DNA from: Areca catechu
Lineage: Eukaryota > Streptophyta > Magnoliopsida > Arecales > Arecaceae
Direction: 5' to 3'
DNA length: 64,000 nucleotides
NCBI GenBank assembly: GCA_021397845.1
Contig: CM038048.1
Location: 30,316,727-30,380,726, forward strand
Of this stretch, positions 34,377 to 46,406 are shown in pieces; within the stretch, counting starts at the first letter, position 1, and every line of letters starts with the position of its first letter. Both the position numbers and the translations under genes were made by a program. The notes under the pieces are model-generated. The model worked only from the letters and a program-made list of their open reading frames with translations, searched no databases and had not been told where the DNA came from.

Positions 34377-35927
34377 TGTCCAGCATAGCAACACAAGAGA
34401 GGGGATGAATTGGGTTTCCTTAAAAATTTAAGCAAATATGTGCTGAACATAAAATGTTTGTGAAGCAATGCAAATAAGCACAATATGAATAAGATGCAAT
34501 GCTATATGATGTAAGGAGTAAAGGCAAGAGAATATAGAATACATACACAAACACAAAAGATTTATAGTGGTTCGGTGCACACCAAGCACCTACATCCACT
34601 CCCCAAGCTACCCCTTGGAAATCTACTATAATCCACCAAGATTATAGCCAACTTGTTTTCAAGGGCTCACAAGTCAAACCCAAAGTTAGTTTTCTCAATT
34701 AGGCTCATCAACAACCTTTCCTCAAGCCAACCATAGGCTTGGATTTCAATTTATGGCTTGGAAGGGCCTAACACCTAGTTTCAAATATCCTTGAAACTAG
34801 TTACAACAAATAAAAGCAGGAGTACAAGTAAAAACACAAGAAAAAGCTCTCTATATAGTAGAAAATAGAAGCTATGAAGCTCTTCTTGATTGCTTGAGTT
34901 GTCTTCTCCTTGGAGTCTCTTAAAAAATACTTTTGAAATGTTAATTTGAAGGCTCAACAACAAGATTAAAAGCTTTTTCAGATGGAATCTTTTATTTAGC
35001 TCTCTTTTGACATTTGAAGTGATATTCTCAAAGGTAGAGTTTGTCTCTTGTGAGTTAGTTCTTCTTGAATGAGTTTGGTGATAGTTAAATACTTCAAAAA
35101 CTTTCAAAAAATGGTTTATAACCATTGGTGGAGCAAAACTAGCTGTTTGGAGCCTTTTGGAGTCAAATTTGTGATTCAAAAAATATATTCGTTACTGTTG
35201 TCAGAAACTGAGTCGATACTTGAGTTCTTCATGAGTTGACACTTGACTTCTTCATGAGTCGACACTAGGATCTTCATGAGTCGACTTAAAGGATAATTCT
35301 TTGAAAAAATAGGGTTATGTTTTATTCTATTCTCAGGCTATGAGTCGACCTATAAGTCGACACTTGAATCTTTTGAGTCGACACCTTGAGTCAGCACTTG
35401 ACAAAATCCTCAAAATGACATAGTTCTGTAACATCTTCTATCTCAGGCCATGAGTCGACCTGTGAGTCGACACTTGGAGCTTGTGAGTCAATACTTGAGT
35501 CTTTTGAGTCGACACCTGACTTTTTTATGAGTCGACACTTGACTTTTATGAGTCGACCCAAGGCATGCCAAAGAAGTTTCTGCGTGCTAGTTCTTCTGAA
35601 GTATCGACACTTCATGTTTCATGAGTCGACACTTGGTATGTGCCATTCAAAAAACTCTGTACCAAGCTTCAAGATTCAAAGTGTTTTTCAATGAACCCTC
35701 AACTTTTTCTTCATAGAGCCTAGATTGATCCATTTTAAAGTTTTCCAAGGTGAGAAGACTTCTAAAACTCTGAAATTCACTTAGCTTCAAATTGAGTGAG
35801 TTTGATACTTTTGTATAAAAAATTTGATATGCCTGTTTCCTGAAATTCACAACCACAATTGAATCATTAGTATAAAATATTTACTTAATGTTTTGTTAAT
35901 CATCAAAATCAAGGACCAAAGCTAACA
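34377..35927 (-). repeat. 3' LTR of D
   Basis: The LTR is 1551 bp. On the minus strand it starts TGTTAGCTTTGGTCC (35927) and ends at TGGACA (34377). It aligns with 44834-46406 with many scattered differences, so D is older than N2. Confidence 0.9.
35209..35635. repeat. Cluster of GAGTCGACACTTG-like motifs in D 3' LTR
   Basis: I count 16 copies, several degenerate, of a GAGTCGAC(A/C)(C)(T) motif, irregularly spaced. The equivalent cluster in the other LTR is at about 45670-46115. The core GTCGAC is self-complementary. Confidence 0.75.
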
Positions 35928-35948
35928 ATCTCTCCATTTTTGATGATG
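35928..35948 (-). other. Polypurine tract of D
   Basis: Minus strand AAAAATGGAGAGAT directly precedes the 3' LTR TGTTAG. The TGATGATGAC just upstream is common at this place in SIRE-like elements. Confidence 0.6.
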
Positions 35949-36164
35949 ACAAAACCTTGAGTATATAAGCATTTAAATTCAAATATAAGTATTATATCAC
36001 ACTTTCAAGTGAACATAAAATTAAAGCTCATTGTGAATTAAGTCAAATTCAGCATATCAAAACACAATTTCATAGGGGTGATGTGTCAAGCATAGTTGAA
36101 TTTCATTTTCTCTTCCCCTATGTTAGGTAAATTATGGTGCCAAGTATCAAAAATTTTAGAAATT

Positions 36165-37583
36165 TTAGAAATTGCTTATATAGACATTTAATCCTTTCTT
36201 ACTCCCCACCAGACTAACCATTAAGGCCATCATCACCATCACTGCTGCTATCATCACTAGTATCACTACCACTATCACCATCTGTGTCATCACCATCAAA
36301 GTCACCATCATAGGAGGAGGTGGAGGTGAAGACAGACAAGAAGTTCCAGAAGGCATCAAAGATCTCAGCATGTCCTGTATCTGTGCAAATCTAATCTCTA
36401 TCATACCATGAAGAGAACCAATCTACATGTCAGTGTGCACCCGTAAGCCCTGCAGCTCGATCTGTGCCTGGGTAGTCCTAGCTGATAACTGTGATATCTC
36501 CTCACGGACCCCCATAATCTGGTCTATGATCTTCTACTAAAGGTCAGAATCAGTCCCTATAGTGGGCTAAGGTGCTAATGCCGCTAAAAGAGTAACTGGC
36601 TCATGCTGCTCAGGTGCATCTGCTGGAGTCGGAGGACTAATATGAGATTCAAACGGGCTAGCCTCAGTCGCTCGGATGTCATCCTCCTTGTCAGGCTCTT
36701 GCTCTGACTCCCTGCGCTCCCAACGACTTGCGACTCTCTGGTAACCCATCCGGTTTAGGGATTGCTCATCATACATGTCGGTATGAAGAATCTCCTTGGA
36801 GGCCTCCTACTCCAAAGGAATCCCATAGGCTCGGAATAGATGTGTCAGCCCCATCCTGTAGGGTAAGCAAAGTCATCGCTGAGTGGTCGCCTCGCCCATT
36901 TGACAGACCATTAGTGTAGGGATATTGATGGTCATCTTCTATCTAAGGGTGACCATCAATATAAGCTCCCGCTCCATAATAAAGTCAAACCTGCCAGTCT
37001 TCGGGGCCAGGATGCGCATGATGATGTGGTGTAGCAATCACATCTCAACAGATAACTATCTGGTAGTGATGGTTGATATATCCCACATATCATCCTTCTC
37101 GAGCACATACTAAAAAGTAGGCTCCCGATCTTCAACAGAAGTAGTTGGAATGCCACGTAGTGGTATATCCCATACTCTACTCAGAGTCTCCTAAGTCAAA
37201 GGAATCTGGACACCTCAGACCATGGCACACCACAAAATGCCATCGGCGACAAGGCTCCCATAGAATTCTTTAATCAAGTGTGGATAGTACTTTTCCTTCA
37301 TGGTACGAAAAAAAATCAACCCAGCTGCTCTAAGCAAATCACAGATACCAAACCCCTCTTGGTCCATGAAATCCAGATCGACTTGACATCCACATGCTAT
37401 AATTTTCCCAGAAACTCTTTCCACCATAAGGGACAGCTATGAGGGCACTCTCTCCTGCTCAATATTCTGTTGTTCCCTGACCAGATCGAAACTAGCCTTG
37501 GATCTCCTCTTGGCTAGTCCGGGATCCTCTCTATATAGGCTTCACCTCTTCTTCTGGAAAGCAACTTGATTTCGAGGTCCCAT
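36165..37583 (-). pseudogene. Extra ORF of SIRE-like element D (putative plant transposon protein)
   Basis: A third ORF between RNase H and 3' LTR is typical of SIRE-like elements and has been called env-like, although its role is unknown. The start is probably the ATG at 37583 (MGPRNQVAFQKKR). A conserved block (MVERVSGKIIACGCQVDLDF, then KYYPHLIKEFYGSL near 37290) resembles the plant 'putative transposon protein' family, which has a similar E-F-Y motif. The middle part (37200-36800) is broken by several stops. The end (36776-36165) is Ser/Pro/Asp-rich. No convincing membrane segment or signal peptide was seen, so an envelope role is not supported here. Confidence 0.6.
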
Positions 37584-38320
37584 CTTCACCAAGAACTACA
37601 AGAACCGGATAGAACTGATACGAATTCAAGGGAAACAAGAGGAATTTTACCTGAATAGGAGGGATAGGACAGGGAGATTACTGTTATGGGACCAAGAAGA
37701 CACTAGGGGACCACTTGGAGTGAGAAAATAATAAAAAATGAAGTGCTTTGAAAGGTCTGAATGATGCCCTAAAAAGATAGTTCATCGTTCGTGAGTCGAC
37801 ACTTGGGATTTGGTCAAGTGTCGACACTTACGTGAGTCGACACTTGACCAAAATATCAAGTGTCGACACTTGGCCAGAAGATCAGAAAAAATAGAAAAAT
37901 TCTCAATAAATTGCCAAAAAAACAAGGGGGTTCTAGTGAATGATCTAAGATAAAAATTGAGAGGATTTTGAGCTCAATGAATCAAATAAAAAAAAGGTTT
38001 GAAAGAGTTCTAATCAAAGGGATCAATGATGCCTAACTCTTTTTAAATCATGCAAAATCTATCTTTGCTAAGGGGTTTAGTAAAAATATCTATTAATTGA
38101 TTATCAGTACATACAAATTCAAGCATTATATTACAATTTTATACATGATCTCTTATAAAATGATATCTTATTTCAATATATTTGCTTCTTAAGTGTTGAA
38201 CAGGATTTTTGGTCAAATTAATTATACTTGTATTATCACATCTTATGGGTGTCTTAGTAATTTGATGCCAAAATCTTTGAGTTATTATTTGTTCTATAAG
38301 ATTTGACCATAACAGCTTCC
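37584..38320. other. Spacer between RNase H and extra ORF of D, with palindromes
   Basis: Non-coding. At 37790-37875 there are four copies of the GTCGACACTT motif in alternating orientation. Two of them form AAGTGTCGACACTT, a perfect 14 bp palindrome. Nothing else was recognised. Confidence 0.6.
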
Positions 38321-38325
38321 AGCTG

Positions 38326-39563
38326 CTATATATTCGGCTTCTGCCATAGATAGAGCAACTGAATTTGATTCTTGCTAAGCCATGAAATCAAATTAACTCC
38401 AAGAAATTGACAGGTTCTACTTGTACTTTTTCTATCAAGTTTATACTTAGCAAAGTCAGCAGCAGAATATGCAATCAATTCAATTAATAAATCTCTAGAG
38501 TACCAAAGTCCAATATCAATTATGCCAGATAAATATCTAAGTATGCATTTAATAGCCAATAAATGAGACTTGTTAGGAGCAGACTGATATCTTGCATACA
38601 TACATACACTAAACATAATATCTGGCCTACTAGCAATGAACCAATGATACCTTTATATAACTTTTGATCAACATTCTTACCTGATTCATCTTTATCAAGT
38701 TTACAAGAAGGCCTCATATGTGTACCTAATGGCTTGATTGACTCCATCCCAAACTTCTTAAGATTTTCTTTATATATTTAGCTTGGTTGATGAAGATCCC
38801 TTCTCTAGTTTGCTTAATATGGAGTCATAGGAAGAAATTAAGCTCTCCCATCATGCTCATCTTGAACTCTCCCTGCATAAGCTTTGCAAACTCTTGACAA
38901 AGAGTATCATCAATAGTGCCAAAAATAATGTAATCGACATAAACTTGTACTACTAAGAGATCATCATTCTTATTTTTCAAAAATAATGTAGTGTCTATAT
39001 TTTCTCTAGAAAAATCATTTTCAAGCAGAAATTTACTTAATCTATCATACCAAGCTCTTGGAGCTTGTTTTAAACCATACAAAGCCTTGTGGTATTTAAA
39101 AACATGATTGAAAAATTCATGATTTTCAAAACTAGGGGGCTGATCTACATACAATTCTTCTTCAATAAATCCATTTAGAAAAGTACTTTTGATATAATAA
39201 TAATGGTTTGAAATCCATGAAACAAGCAAATGCTAATAATAGTCTAATTATTTCAAGTCTCACAACAGGAGCAAAGGTTTCATCAAAATTAATCCCTTCC
39301 TCCTGATTGTAGCTTTTGATAACTAGCCTAGCTTTATTTCTAGTAATTACTCTATTTTCATAAAGTTTATTTTAGAAAATCCATTTGGTTCCAATTATTG
39401 AAATATTAGAAGGTCTTTCAACTAAAGTCCAAACTTTATTTCTTTTGAAGTGATTTAGTTCATCTTGCATAGCATTTATCCAACTGCAATCATTTTCAGA
39501 TTCTTCAATTGATTTTGGTTCTATTTGAGAAACAAAAAATAAGTAATCACATACATTTCTCAA
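38326..39563 (-). pseudogene. RT and RNase H of D
   Basis: The RT start has the usual copia block (WINAMQDELNHFKRNKVWTL near 39470, then GTKWIF). ARLVIKSYNQEEGINFDETF follows near 39320, and the palm (KALYGLKQAPRAWYDRLSKF near 39090). The catalytic motif is Y-V-D-Y (near 38945) instead of Y-V-D-D. RNase H (38616-38326) includes HLLAIKCILRYLSGI and the AYSAADFAKYKLDRKSTS segment, where the SDADWAG-type Asp residues are partly lost. Frameshifts near 39230, 38825 and 38620 separate the pieces. Confidence 0.85.
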
Positions 39564-39601
39564 GGAGGAACAAGTACTTATCCCTTTCGATGGATCACTA
39601 A

Positions 39602-40876
39602 TTATAAGTTCTTTGGGGTGTCCATGAGCATACCTCCATTCTTTAGGTAATGGCTTGGGTGTTGATGAGGCTCCAACTTCTTGTACTTGTTCTCCTTCAT
39701 TGTTTTGATCACCATCTTGCCCTTGGAAGGCTCTTCATTGATGTTCATTTTTTCAATCATTTGAATACCTATTTCATCATCAAGAATATCTTCTTTTCTA
39801 GAAGATTTTTTATCAGTCTCATCAAAAATAACATGGATGGATTCTTTAACAAGAAGTGTTCTTCTATTGAAAACTCTGTATGCCTTGCTAGATGTAGAAT
39901 AACCTAAAAAGATACCCTCATCTAACTTAGCATCAAATTTACTTAGACTATCTTTTCCATTGTTTAAAATGAAACAACGGTATCCAAAAATACAAAAATA
40001 CTTAATAGTTGGTTTTCTACCTTTCCAAAGATCATAAGGTATTTTCTTTAAAATAGGCCAGATTAAAATATAATTTAAAACATGGCATGCAGTATTTATG
40101 GCTTCCGTCCAAAAATATCTAGGCAAATCATATAGCAAAGCATGGTTTATGCCATTTCTTCAAGAGTTTTATTTTTTCTTTCTACTATCCCATTTTGTTG
40201 AGGTATCCTAGGTATAGAAAAGTTATGATGAATACCATTTTCATTGCAATACTTTTCAAAATCATGATTTTCAAATTTTGTACCATGATCACTTCATAAA
40301 GAAATAATTGAAACACTTTTTTCATTTGAAACTCTCTTGTGAAATTTAATGAATGCAGAAAATGTTTCATCTTTTTGAGATAAAAACATGACCCATATAA
40401 AGCATGAGAAGTCATCCACAATCATCCACAATAACTAGACCATACTTTTTGCTTCCCAAACTAGTTATTCTAGTAGGTCCAAAGAGGTCCATATGAAGTA
40501 ATTCTAGGGGTTTAGATATAAAGACAATTCTTTTAGGTTTGAAAGATGATTTAGTTTATTTTTCAAGTTGGCAAGCACTACAAATATTGTCCTTTTCAAA
40601 ACTAAGTCTTGGCAAATCTTTTATGAGATTCTTTTTGTTTAATTTTGAAAGCAAATGCATACTTGCATGTCCTAGTCTATGATGCCAAAGCCAACTAGTT
40701 TCATTGATCTTAGCTTTCATTGCCACTAGGCATTGACCATTTTGTACCAATAGATCATCAAGATCAACTATGTAAATGTTTCCATGCCTATGACTAATAA
40801 ACTTGATGCCATTGTCATCAAGACTAGATACAATGTACATAGAAGATTCAAAATCAACTTTAAAATCATTGCACAA
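39602..40876 (-). pseudogene. Integrase of D
   Basis: The GAG-pre-integrase segment (WLWHHRLGHASMHLLSKLNK near 40700) carries the His residues, and the following C-S-A-C (near 40565) completes the zinc-binding site. The DDE core covers about 40440-40140 and is disrupted by frame changes. The post-core part, YFWTEAINTACHVLNYI (near 40110) to GYRCFILNNGKDSLSKFDAK and GIFLGYSTSSKAYRVFN (near 39890), is clear in one open frame of 178 codons. The acidic/Lys-rich tail fits the integrase-RT linker. Confidence 0.85.
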
Positions 40877-42391
40877 AATGGCTAATACTAAGTAAATTAT
40901 GCTTCAAACCATCAACAAGAAGAACATTATCTATATAAGTAGAGGGGGTGATATGGACTTTACTGATACTAACGATTCTATCCTTTCCATTATCACCAAA
41001 GGTTACATTTCCACCATTTTGATACTCAAGAGATAAGAATTGCTCAACATCTCCAGTCATGTGCCTTGAGCAACCACTGTTGAGGTACCACAATCTTCTT
41101 TTATTGGTTGCAAGACACACTTACAAAAATAAGTCAGGAGGAGACTTTAGATACCCAAGTCATCTTGGATCCTTTAGGTACCCAAGTCATCTTGGATCCT
41201 TTAGGTTTAGTAGATATGGTTCTTTTTTGAACCCAAACTTTTCTAACCAAATTTAATTTCCTTTTGTCACACATATAAGATTTACATCCTACTTTGCCAC
41301 AAGAATAACAAGTAATAGTAGAAAAAGCAAGTACAAAAAAATTTTTGAAATATTTTTGTTGTTTTTGTGGTCTAAAACATAATCCAGCTTTGTTGAAAAT
41401 AACTCTTTGGTTATTTAAAAGCATGTTAAGTTTTTTTTAAACTATAAGTAAATTTTTCAATAAAAGGTTTTACTTTTTCAAGTTCTTCCTTGTACTTCTT
41501 GTTCTCTTGCAAAAACTCTTTGTTTTTTTTAACAAGATTTTCATTTGTTGCAAAGGACTTATCCTTTTTCAAATCTTCCTTTTCCTTTTTCAAAGAGAAA
41601 TTTTATTAGTTAACATTTTATTTTCTTGAAGCAAATAGTCATTTTCTATCAATGACTTATCATTTGTTTTAATCAACTCCAAATTTTGTTTTCTTAGCTT
41701 TTTGTTTTTCATTTTAAGTTTTCGATATTCCACTACTAGTTCATCAAAAATATCATATAATTTTTCGAAAGTAAACTCATTTTTAAGTTCAGATTTTATC
41801 TCATCATTGTTAGCCATTAAGCAAAAATTGGCAACCTCTTGCTGCTCTTCACCAGACCTTGAGTCTTCACTCTCACTCCAAGTTGCCATCATGGCTTTCT
41901 TTCTAAATTTCTTTTTATCCTTTTTGAGAGTGGGGCAATCCATCTTGTAGTGACCGGGTTTGTTGCACTCGAAGCAAATGGGTTGCTCCCTTTCCTTCTC
42001 TTTTTCTTTCTCTTTACTAGGCTCTCCCTTTTGAGGCTTCTTGTAATTATACTTTTTCTTTCTAATGAATCTCTTGAACTTCCTTGAGATGAGAGCAGTT
42101 TCATCTTCATCATCTTCCTCATCAGAATCATCACTTGAATCTTTCTTGGTTGTGGACTTAAATGCTATGGTCTTCTTCTTTTTGTCATTGTACGCAACCT
42201 TTTGTTTTAGGGATAGCTCATATGTCATTAGAGATCCCAAAAGCTATTCAAGAGGAAGAGTGTTGACATCCTTGGCTTCTTCAATGGCTGTCACCTTTGG
42301 ATCCCATGATAAAGGAAGTGACTTGAGAATTTTGTTAACTAGTTCAGCATTAGAAATGACTTTTTCTAAGCTTCTCATGCCATTCACAATG
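40866..42391 (-). pseudogene. gag second part and protease of D
   Basis: The frame resumes after the solo LTR with MRSLEKVISNAELVNKI (42380), then KQKVAYNDKKKKTIAFKS and an acidic stretch (DDSDEEDDEDE). Next is a first zinc knuckle, C-F-E-C-N-K-P-G-H-Y-K-M-D-C (about 41975-41934). A long coiled-coil-like Lys/Leu/Asn-rich segment follows (41800-41590). A second knuckle-like C-Y-S-C-G-K-V-G-C-K-S-Y-M-C (about 41306) has the His replaced by Cys. Protease follows with W-Y-L-N-S-G-C-S (near 41090), where the active-site Asp is changed to Asn. Frame breaks are near 41590, 41430 and 41130. Confidence 0.8.
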
Positions 42392-44305
42392 TGATGCGGG
42401 ATGATAATTAAAACTAAATTACTGATATTAAGATCTAATTAACAAAGAAAATGCATATTAATATTTTTTATATTTTTTTCCAGATTTTAAAGAAGACTCA
42501 AAGGAGATAGTAAAGTAAACCGGTTCTAGTTAATTACCCACAAGTAAACCTATAAAGTAACTAGAAAAGTTGGATTTTGTGGCTAAGAAATCATCATAAA
42601 CTAGGGTCTACTTATCAACTATTCAGAGATCAAAGAGAAGGGAATAGGTTTAAAGTTTTACCAATGCAGAATCATCTCTCTGATGCAGATATAGCTGGAC
42701 TCTCAAGATTCTGTGGTAGGGTTTCAAGATCATGATCCCGGACTCCGATCTTTCATGCGATGCTGGTTCCAAGGCAAGAATACCTAATTTTGATTCCATA
42801 TCACCTACAAACACTCAACAAAAAAAAACTCAAGTTAAGAAGCAGTAAATAAAGGAAAAAGAATAGAAGGGAAGGGTTAGAAGTGATGGCTAGGATTTCT
42901 TGTCGGTTGGATAAGTAGGGCCTCACACCCCGCGATGTCCCGTAGAACAAAGGAAAGGGCCTCACACCCCGTGATGCACACAACAAAAGAAGAAAGTTTG
43001 ATAAAGTCTCTTTATTGATGAATAATAATAATAATTACAAGAGAGGTCGATGGGATATTTATAGACCCTCAACCAGTGGTGTAAGGGATTCAAAGACTAG
43101 ACTTTTTCTCCCTTAGACTACAACTCCTAGAATTTTGGTCTAGGTAGCCTGGACTCTTGCTTGTTGGTCTGATCTAGACTCCTATCCAAAGTGGGTGGCA
43201 ATCATGAAATTCTCATCCATCTTGGGCACCAACTATAAGGATTGATGAGGTGGCTTGATGTAGGGTCAAGATGCTCCTTCACTTGGCCATGGTTGTTGGA
43301 CTCTTGAGTCTTGATGTTGTAGGCTTCTGCAGGTAAGTGGACTCTTTAGTCTGGATAGAAGAGGACTCAAGAATTTTTGTGAGACTCTTGAGTTTTGGAA
43401 ACTTAAGCTGCTCTACAACTGTTTGATTGAAATGCTTGAAGTAGAAACCCTTGGACTTCCAATACTTTGAATGAAGAATTTGGCTTGAAACTCTTTGGAA
43501 TATGGTGTCAAGGAAGAGGCTAGAGTGCTTGGCCAACTTCTCTTGTTTTGACATGGAATAGCTTGAGTGGATGGTGCTAACTAGGAAGAATCCTTCTTAG
43601 TTACTCATCTTAAAATAAGTTGGCATGAAATCTTCTCATGTGGGAGCTAATTGCTTCTCAAGTGGCCGACCAAAAATAATAAAACATGGCATGTGGGATG
43701 TCCAAACAAAAGTAACATGGCATGTGTTCTTGTCCCAAAGTGAAATGGCATGACATGTCCAAACATGATATGTGTTGATGTCCCCTGATGATGTGGCAGG
43801 TGTTGTCCAATTTCTTGGAAAGGTGGTGCCAAAAATAAACTAACTTGGGCTAGTCATATGGCTTGTCTTTGGCTAGCACAAGGGTCTCTAATTGGGTCCC
43901 CCTTGTATTACAGGACTCAATAACTAATTATTACAAGACTCAAAATTAAACCAACCAAATAATTAAGGCCCACTAGATCAATTAGAACCCAATTTGATCA
44001 ATAGGCAAGACCACATATAATAAAAAAGAGTAAATTGGTAAACAGGGTTTGGCCTAATAAGGTTTGACACAGCCGATAAATGGGATTTTGACTCAATGTG
44101 GTAAAAAGGGTTTAGTCCAAAAGGCTAAATAACAAAACCCTAATTATAGTTGGCAAAAAGAGCTAACCCTAACTAAGCTAAAATAATATAATTTAAAATA
44201 AAATATTTACATAGTAAAAGGGGTTGGTTTGGGACTTTATTCATAGGTGATCCACAGGGATGTGGATTTAACCTATCGATATTTCTGGCCCTGGTATTCA
44301 CACCA
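42392..44305 (-). repeat. Solo LTR in gag of D, TSD CAATG
   Basis: This 1914 bp unit starts TGATGCGGGATG and ends TCACACCA, with CAATG at 42387-42391 and 44306-44310. On the minus strand it begins TGGTGTGAATACCA and ends CCCGCATCA, the chromovirus-type termini. A TATTTATAG (TATA box on the minus strand) is near 43057. Removing it joins TRFTNIV to NGMRSLEKV in gag. Confidence 0.9.
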
Positions 44306-44310
44306 CAATG

Positions 44311-44774
44311 TTAGTAAATCTAGTATACATTTCACTACTACATTTAGTTGGTTCCATTATAAACATTTCATAAGTATGCATGAGCATGATAACTTTGGTA
44401 GTCTTCACTTGATGTGTACCCTCATGGGTAACTTCAAGTGTATCCCATATTTCCTTGGCAGAAAGATAATTTGAAATTCTATTGAATCCACTTGGGTCTA
44501 ATGCACAAAATAATAAATTGATAGCCTTTGCATTAAGGTCAACTTGCTTAATGTCATTCTCATCCCAATCATCTTCCAATTTGGAAATGGGAATGCCATT
44601 AACCAAGACGGTTGGCTAATGAGGACCTTTAACAATGGTCCAAATATTATAATCAATAGCTTGAATGTAAATGCGCATGCATGCCTTCTAATACATATAA
44701 TTTATGCCATTAAACAGTGGGGGACAGTTTAAGGCTTGACCCTCAACAATACCAACACCAATTTGGATTGCCAT
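44311..44774 (-). pseudogene. gag: gag N-terminal part of D
   Basis: The start ATG is at 44774 (MAIQIGVGIVEGQALNCPP), followed by the copia gag pattern: PPLFNGINY, then W-T-I-V near 44642. An open stretch runs from 44606 (NAKAINLLFCALDPSGFNRI, KEIWDTLEVTHEGT) to the solo LTR. Two stops (near 44690 and 44625) lie in the first 55 codons. Gag would form the virus-like particle. Confidence 0.85.
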
Positions 44775-44815
44775 TAGATCTTTGACTCAAGATCGTTAGA
44801 CCTATATACTGAGTA

Positions 44816-44833
44816 CCAAGCTCTGATACCACT
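44816..44833 (-). other. Primer-binding site of D
   Basis: Minus strand AGTGGTATCAGAGCTTGG directly follows the LTR end. It contains a perfect TGGTATCAGAGC site, typical of initiator tRNA-Met priming. Confidence 0.85.
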
Positions 44834-46406
44834 TGTTGCCCAACGTAGCAAATCAAGAAGGGGGGTGAATTGGGTTTCTTTAAAAATTTAAGCAAATATG
44901 TGCTGAACTTAAAGTGTTTGTGAAGCAATGCAAATGAGTACAATATGAATAAGATGCAATTCTATGTAAGGTAAGCAGTAAAGGCAAGAGAAGATAGAAT
45001 ACACATACAAACATAAAAGATTTGTAGTGGTTCGGTGCACACCAAGAACCTAAATCCACTCCCCAAGCTATCCCTTAGGAATTCCACTATAATCCACCAA
45101 GATTACAGCCAACTTGTTTTCAATGGCTCACAAGTCAAACCCAAAGTTGGTTTTATTAATTAGGCTCACCAACAACCTTTTCTCAAGCCAACCCTAGGCT
45201 GGATTCCAATTCACGGCTTGGAAGGGCCTAACACCTAGTTTCAAATACCCTTGAAACAAGTTACAACAAATAGAAGCAAGAGTACAAGTGTAAAGCACAA
45301 GAAAAAGCTCTCTATATAGTAGAAAATAGATGCTATGAAGCTCTTCTTGATTGCTTGAGTTATCTTCTCCTTAGAATCTCTCAAAAATTATTTTTGGAAT
45401 GTTGATTTGAAGGCTCAATAGAAAAATTGAAAGCTTTTCCAGATGGAATCTTTTATGTAGCTCTATTTTGGCATTTGAAGTGATATTCTCAAAGGTAGAG
45501 TTTGTCTCTTATGAGTTAGTTCTTCTTGAATGAGTTTGGTGAAAGTTAAATACTTCAAAAACTTCTAAAAAATGGTTTATAACCATTGGTGGAGCAAAAT
45601 AAGTTGTTTGGAGCCTTTTGGAGTCAAATCTATACTTCAAAAAATGTAGTCGTTACTATTGTCAGAACTTGTGAGTCAACACTTGAGTTTTTCATGAGTC
45701 GACACTTGACTTCTTCATGAGTCGATACTAGGATCTTCATGAGTCAACTCAAGATATAATTTTTTGAAAAAAAGAGTTTTGTTTTATTATCTTCTCAGGT
45801 TATGAGTCAACCCGTGAGTTGACACTTGGAGCTTGTGAGTCGACACTTGAGTCTTTTGAGTCACACCTTGAGTCAACACTTGCCAAAATCTTCAAAATGA
45901 CATAGTTCTATAACATCTTTTGTATCAGGCCATGAGTCGACCTGTGAGTCGACACTTGGAGCTTATGAGTCGATACTTGAGTCTTCTTAGTCGACACCTG
46001 ACTTCTTCATGAGTCGACACTTAACTTTTATGAGTTGACCCAAGGCGTGCCAAAAAAGTTTCTGCATGCCAGTTCTTCTGAAGTGTCGACACTTCATGTT
46101 TCATGAGTCAACACTTGGTATGTGCCATTCAAAAAACTCTGTGCCAAGCTTCAAAATTCAAAGTAATTTTCAATGAACCCTCAACTTCTTCATAGAGCCC
46201 AGATTGATCCATTTTAAAGTTTTTCAAGGTAAGAAGACTTCTAAAACTCCAAAATTCACTTAGCTTCAAATTGAGTGAGTTTGATACTTTTGTATAAGAA
46301 ATTTGATGTATTTATTTCCTGAAATTCATAACTACAATTACAATATTAGTATAAAACTTATACTCAATATTTTGTTAATCATCAAAATCAAGGGCCAAAG
46401 CCAACA
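44834..46406 (-). repeat. 5' LTR of D
   Basis: The LTR is 1573 bp. On the minus strand it begins TGTTGGCTTTGGCCC and ends TTGGGCAACA. It contains the second cluster of GAGTCGAC motifs (about 45670-46115). Confidence 0.9.

Larger units (their letters stand above)
34377..46406 (-). mobile_element. Element D: SIRE-like Ty1/copia retrotransposon with extra ORF
   Basis: On the minus strand: 5' LTR (46406-44834), primer-binding site, gag split by a solo LTR, protease, integrase, RT, RNase H, a further ORF, polypurine tract and 3' LTR (35927-34377). The extra ORF, long LTRs and two zinc-knuckle regions fit the SIRE/Maximus lineage. It lies in the RT of element C, between DESKM and CKLQRS. The flanks (ACTAT on the left, CACAT on the right) do not form a clean TSD, probably because of mutation. 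Confidence 0.85.

Noticed and set aside
35209..35635. Regular-looking short repeats suggestive of a CRISPR array.
   Set aside because: Spacing is irregular, units are degenerate, the cluster recurs in both LTRs of one element and the context is a plant genome.
36165..36404. Met/Val/Asp-rich frame resembling a membrane protein.
   Set aside because: It arises from a GAT/GGT trinucleotide-like tract in the tail of the decayed extra ORF; the hydrophobicity is an effect of reading frame.
42801..43554. Small frames in the 42392-44305 insertion.
   Set aside because: The insertion is a solo LTR with TSDs and LTR termini; no interior or coding homology is present.
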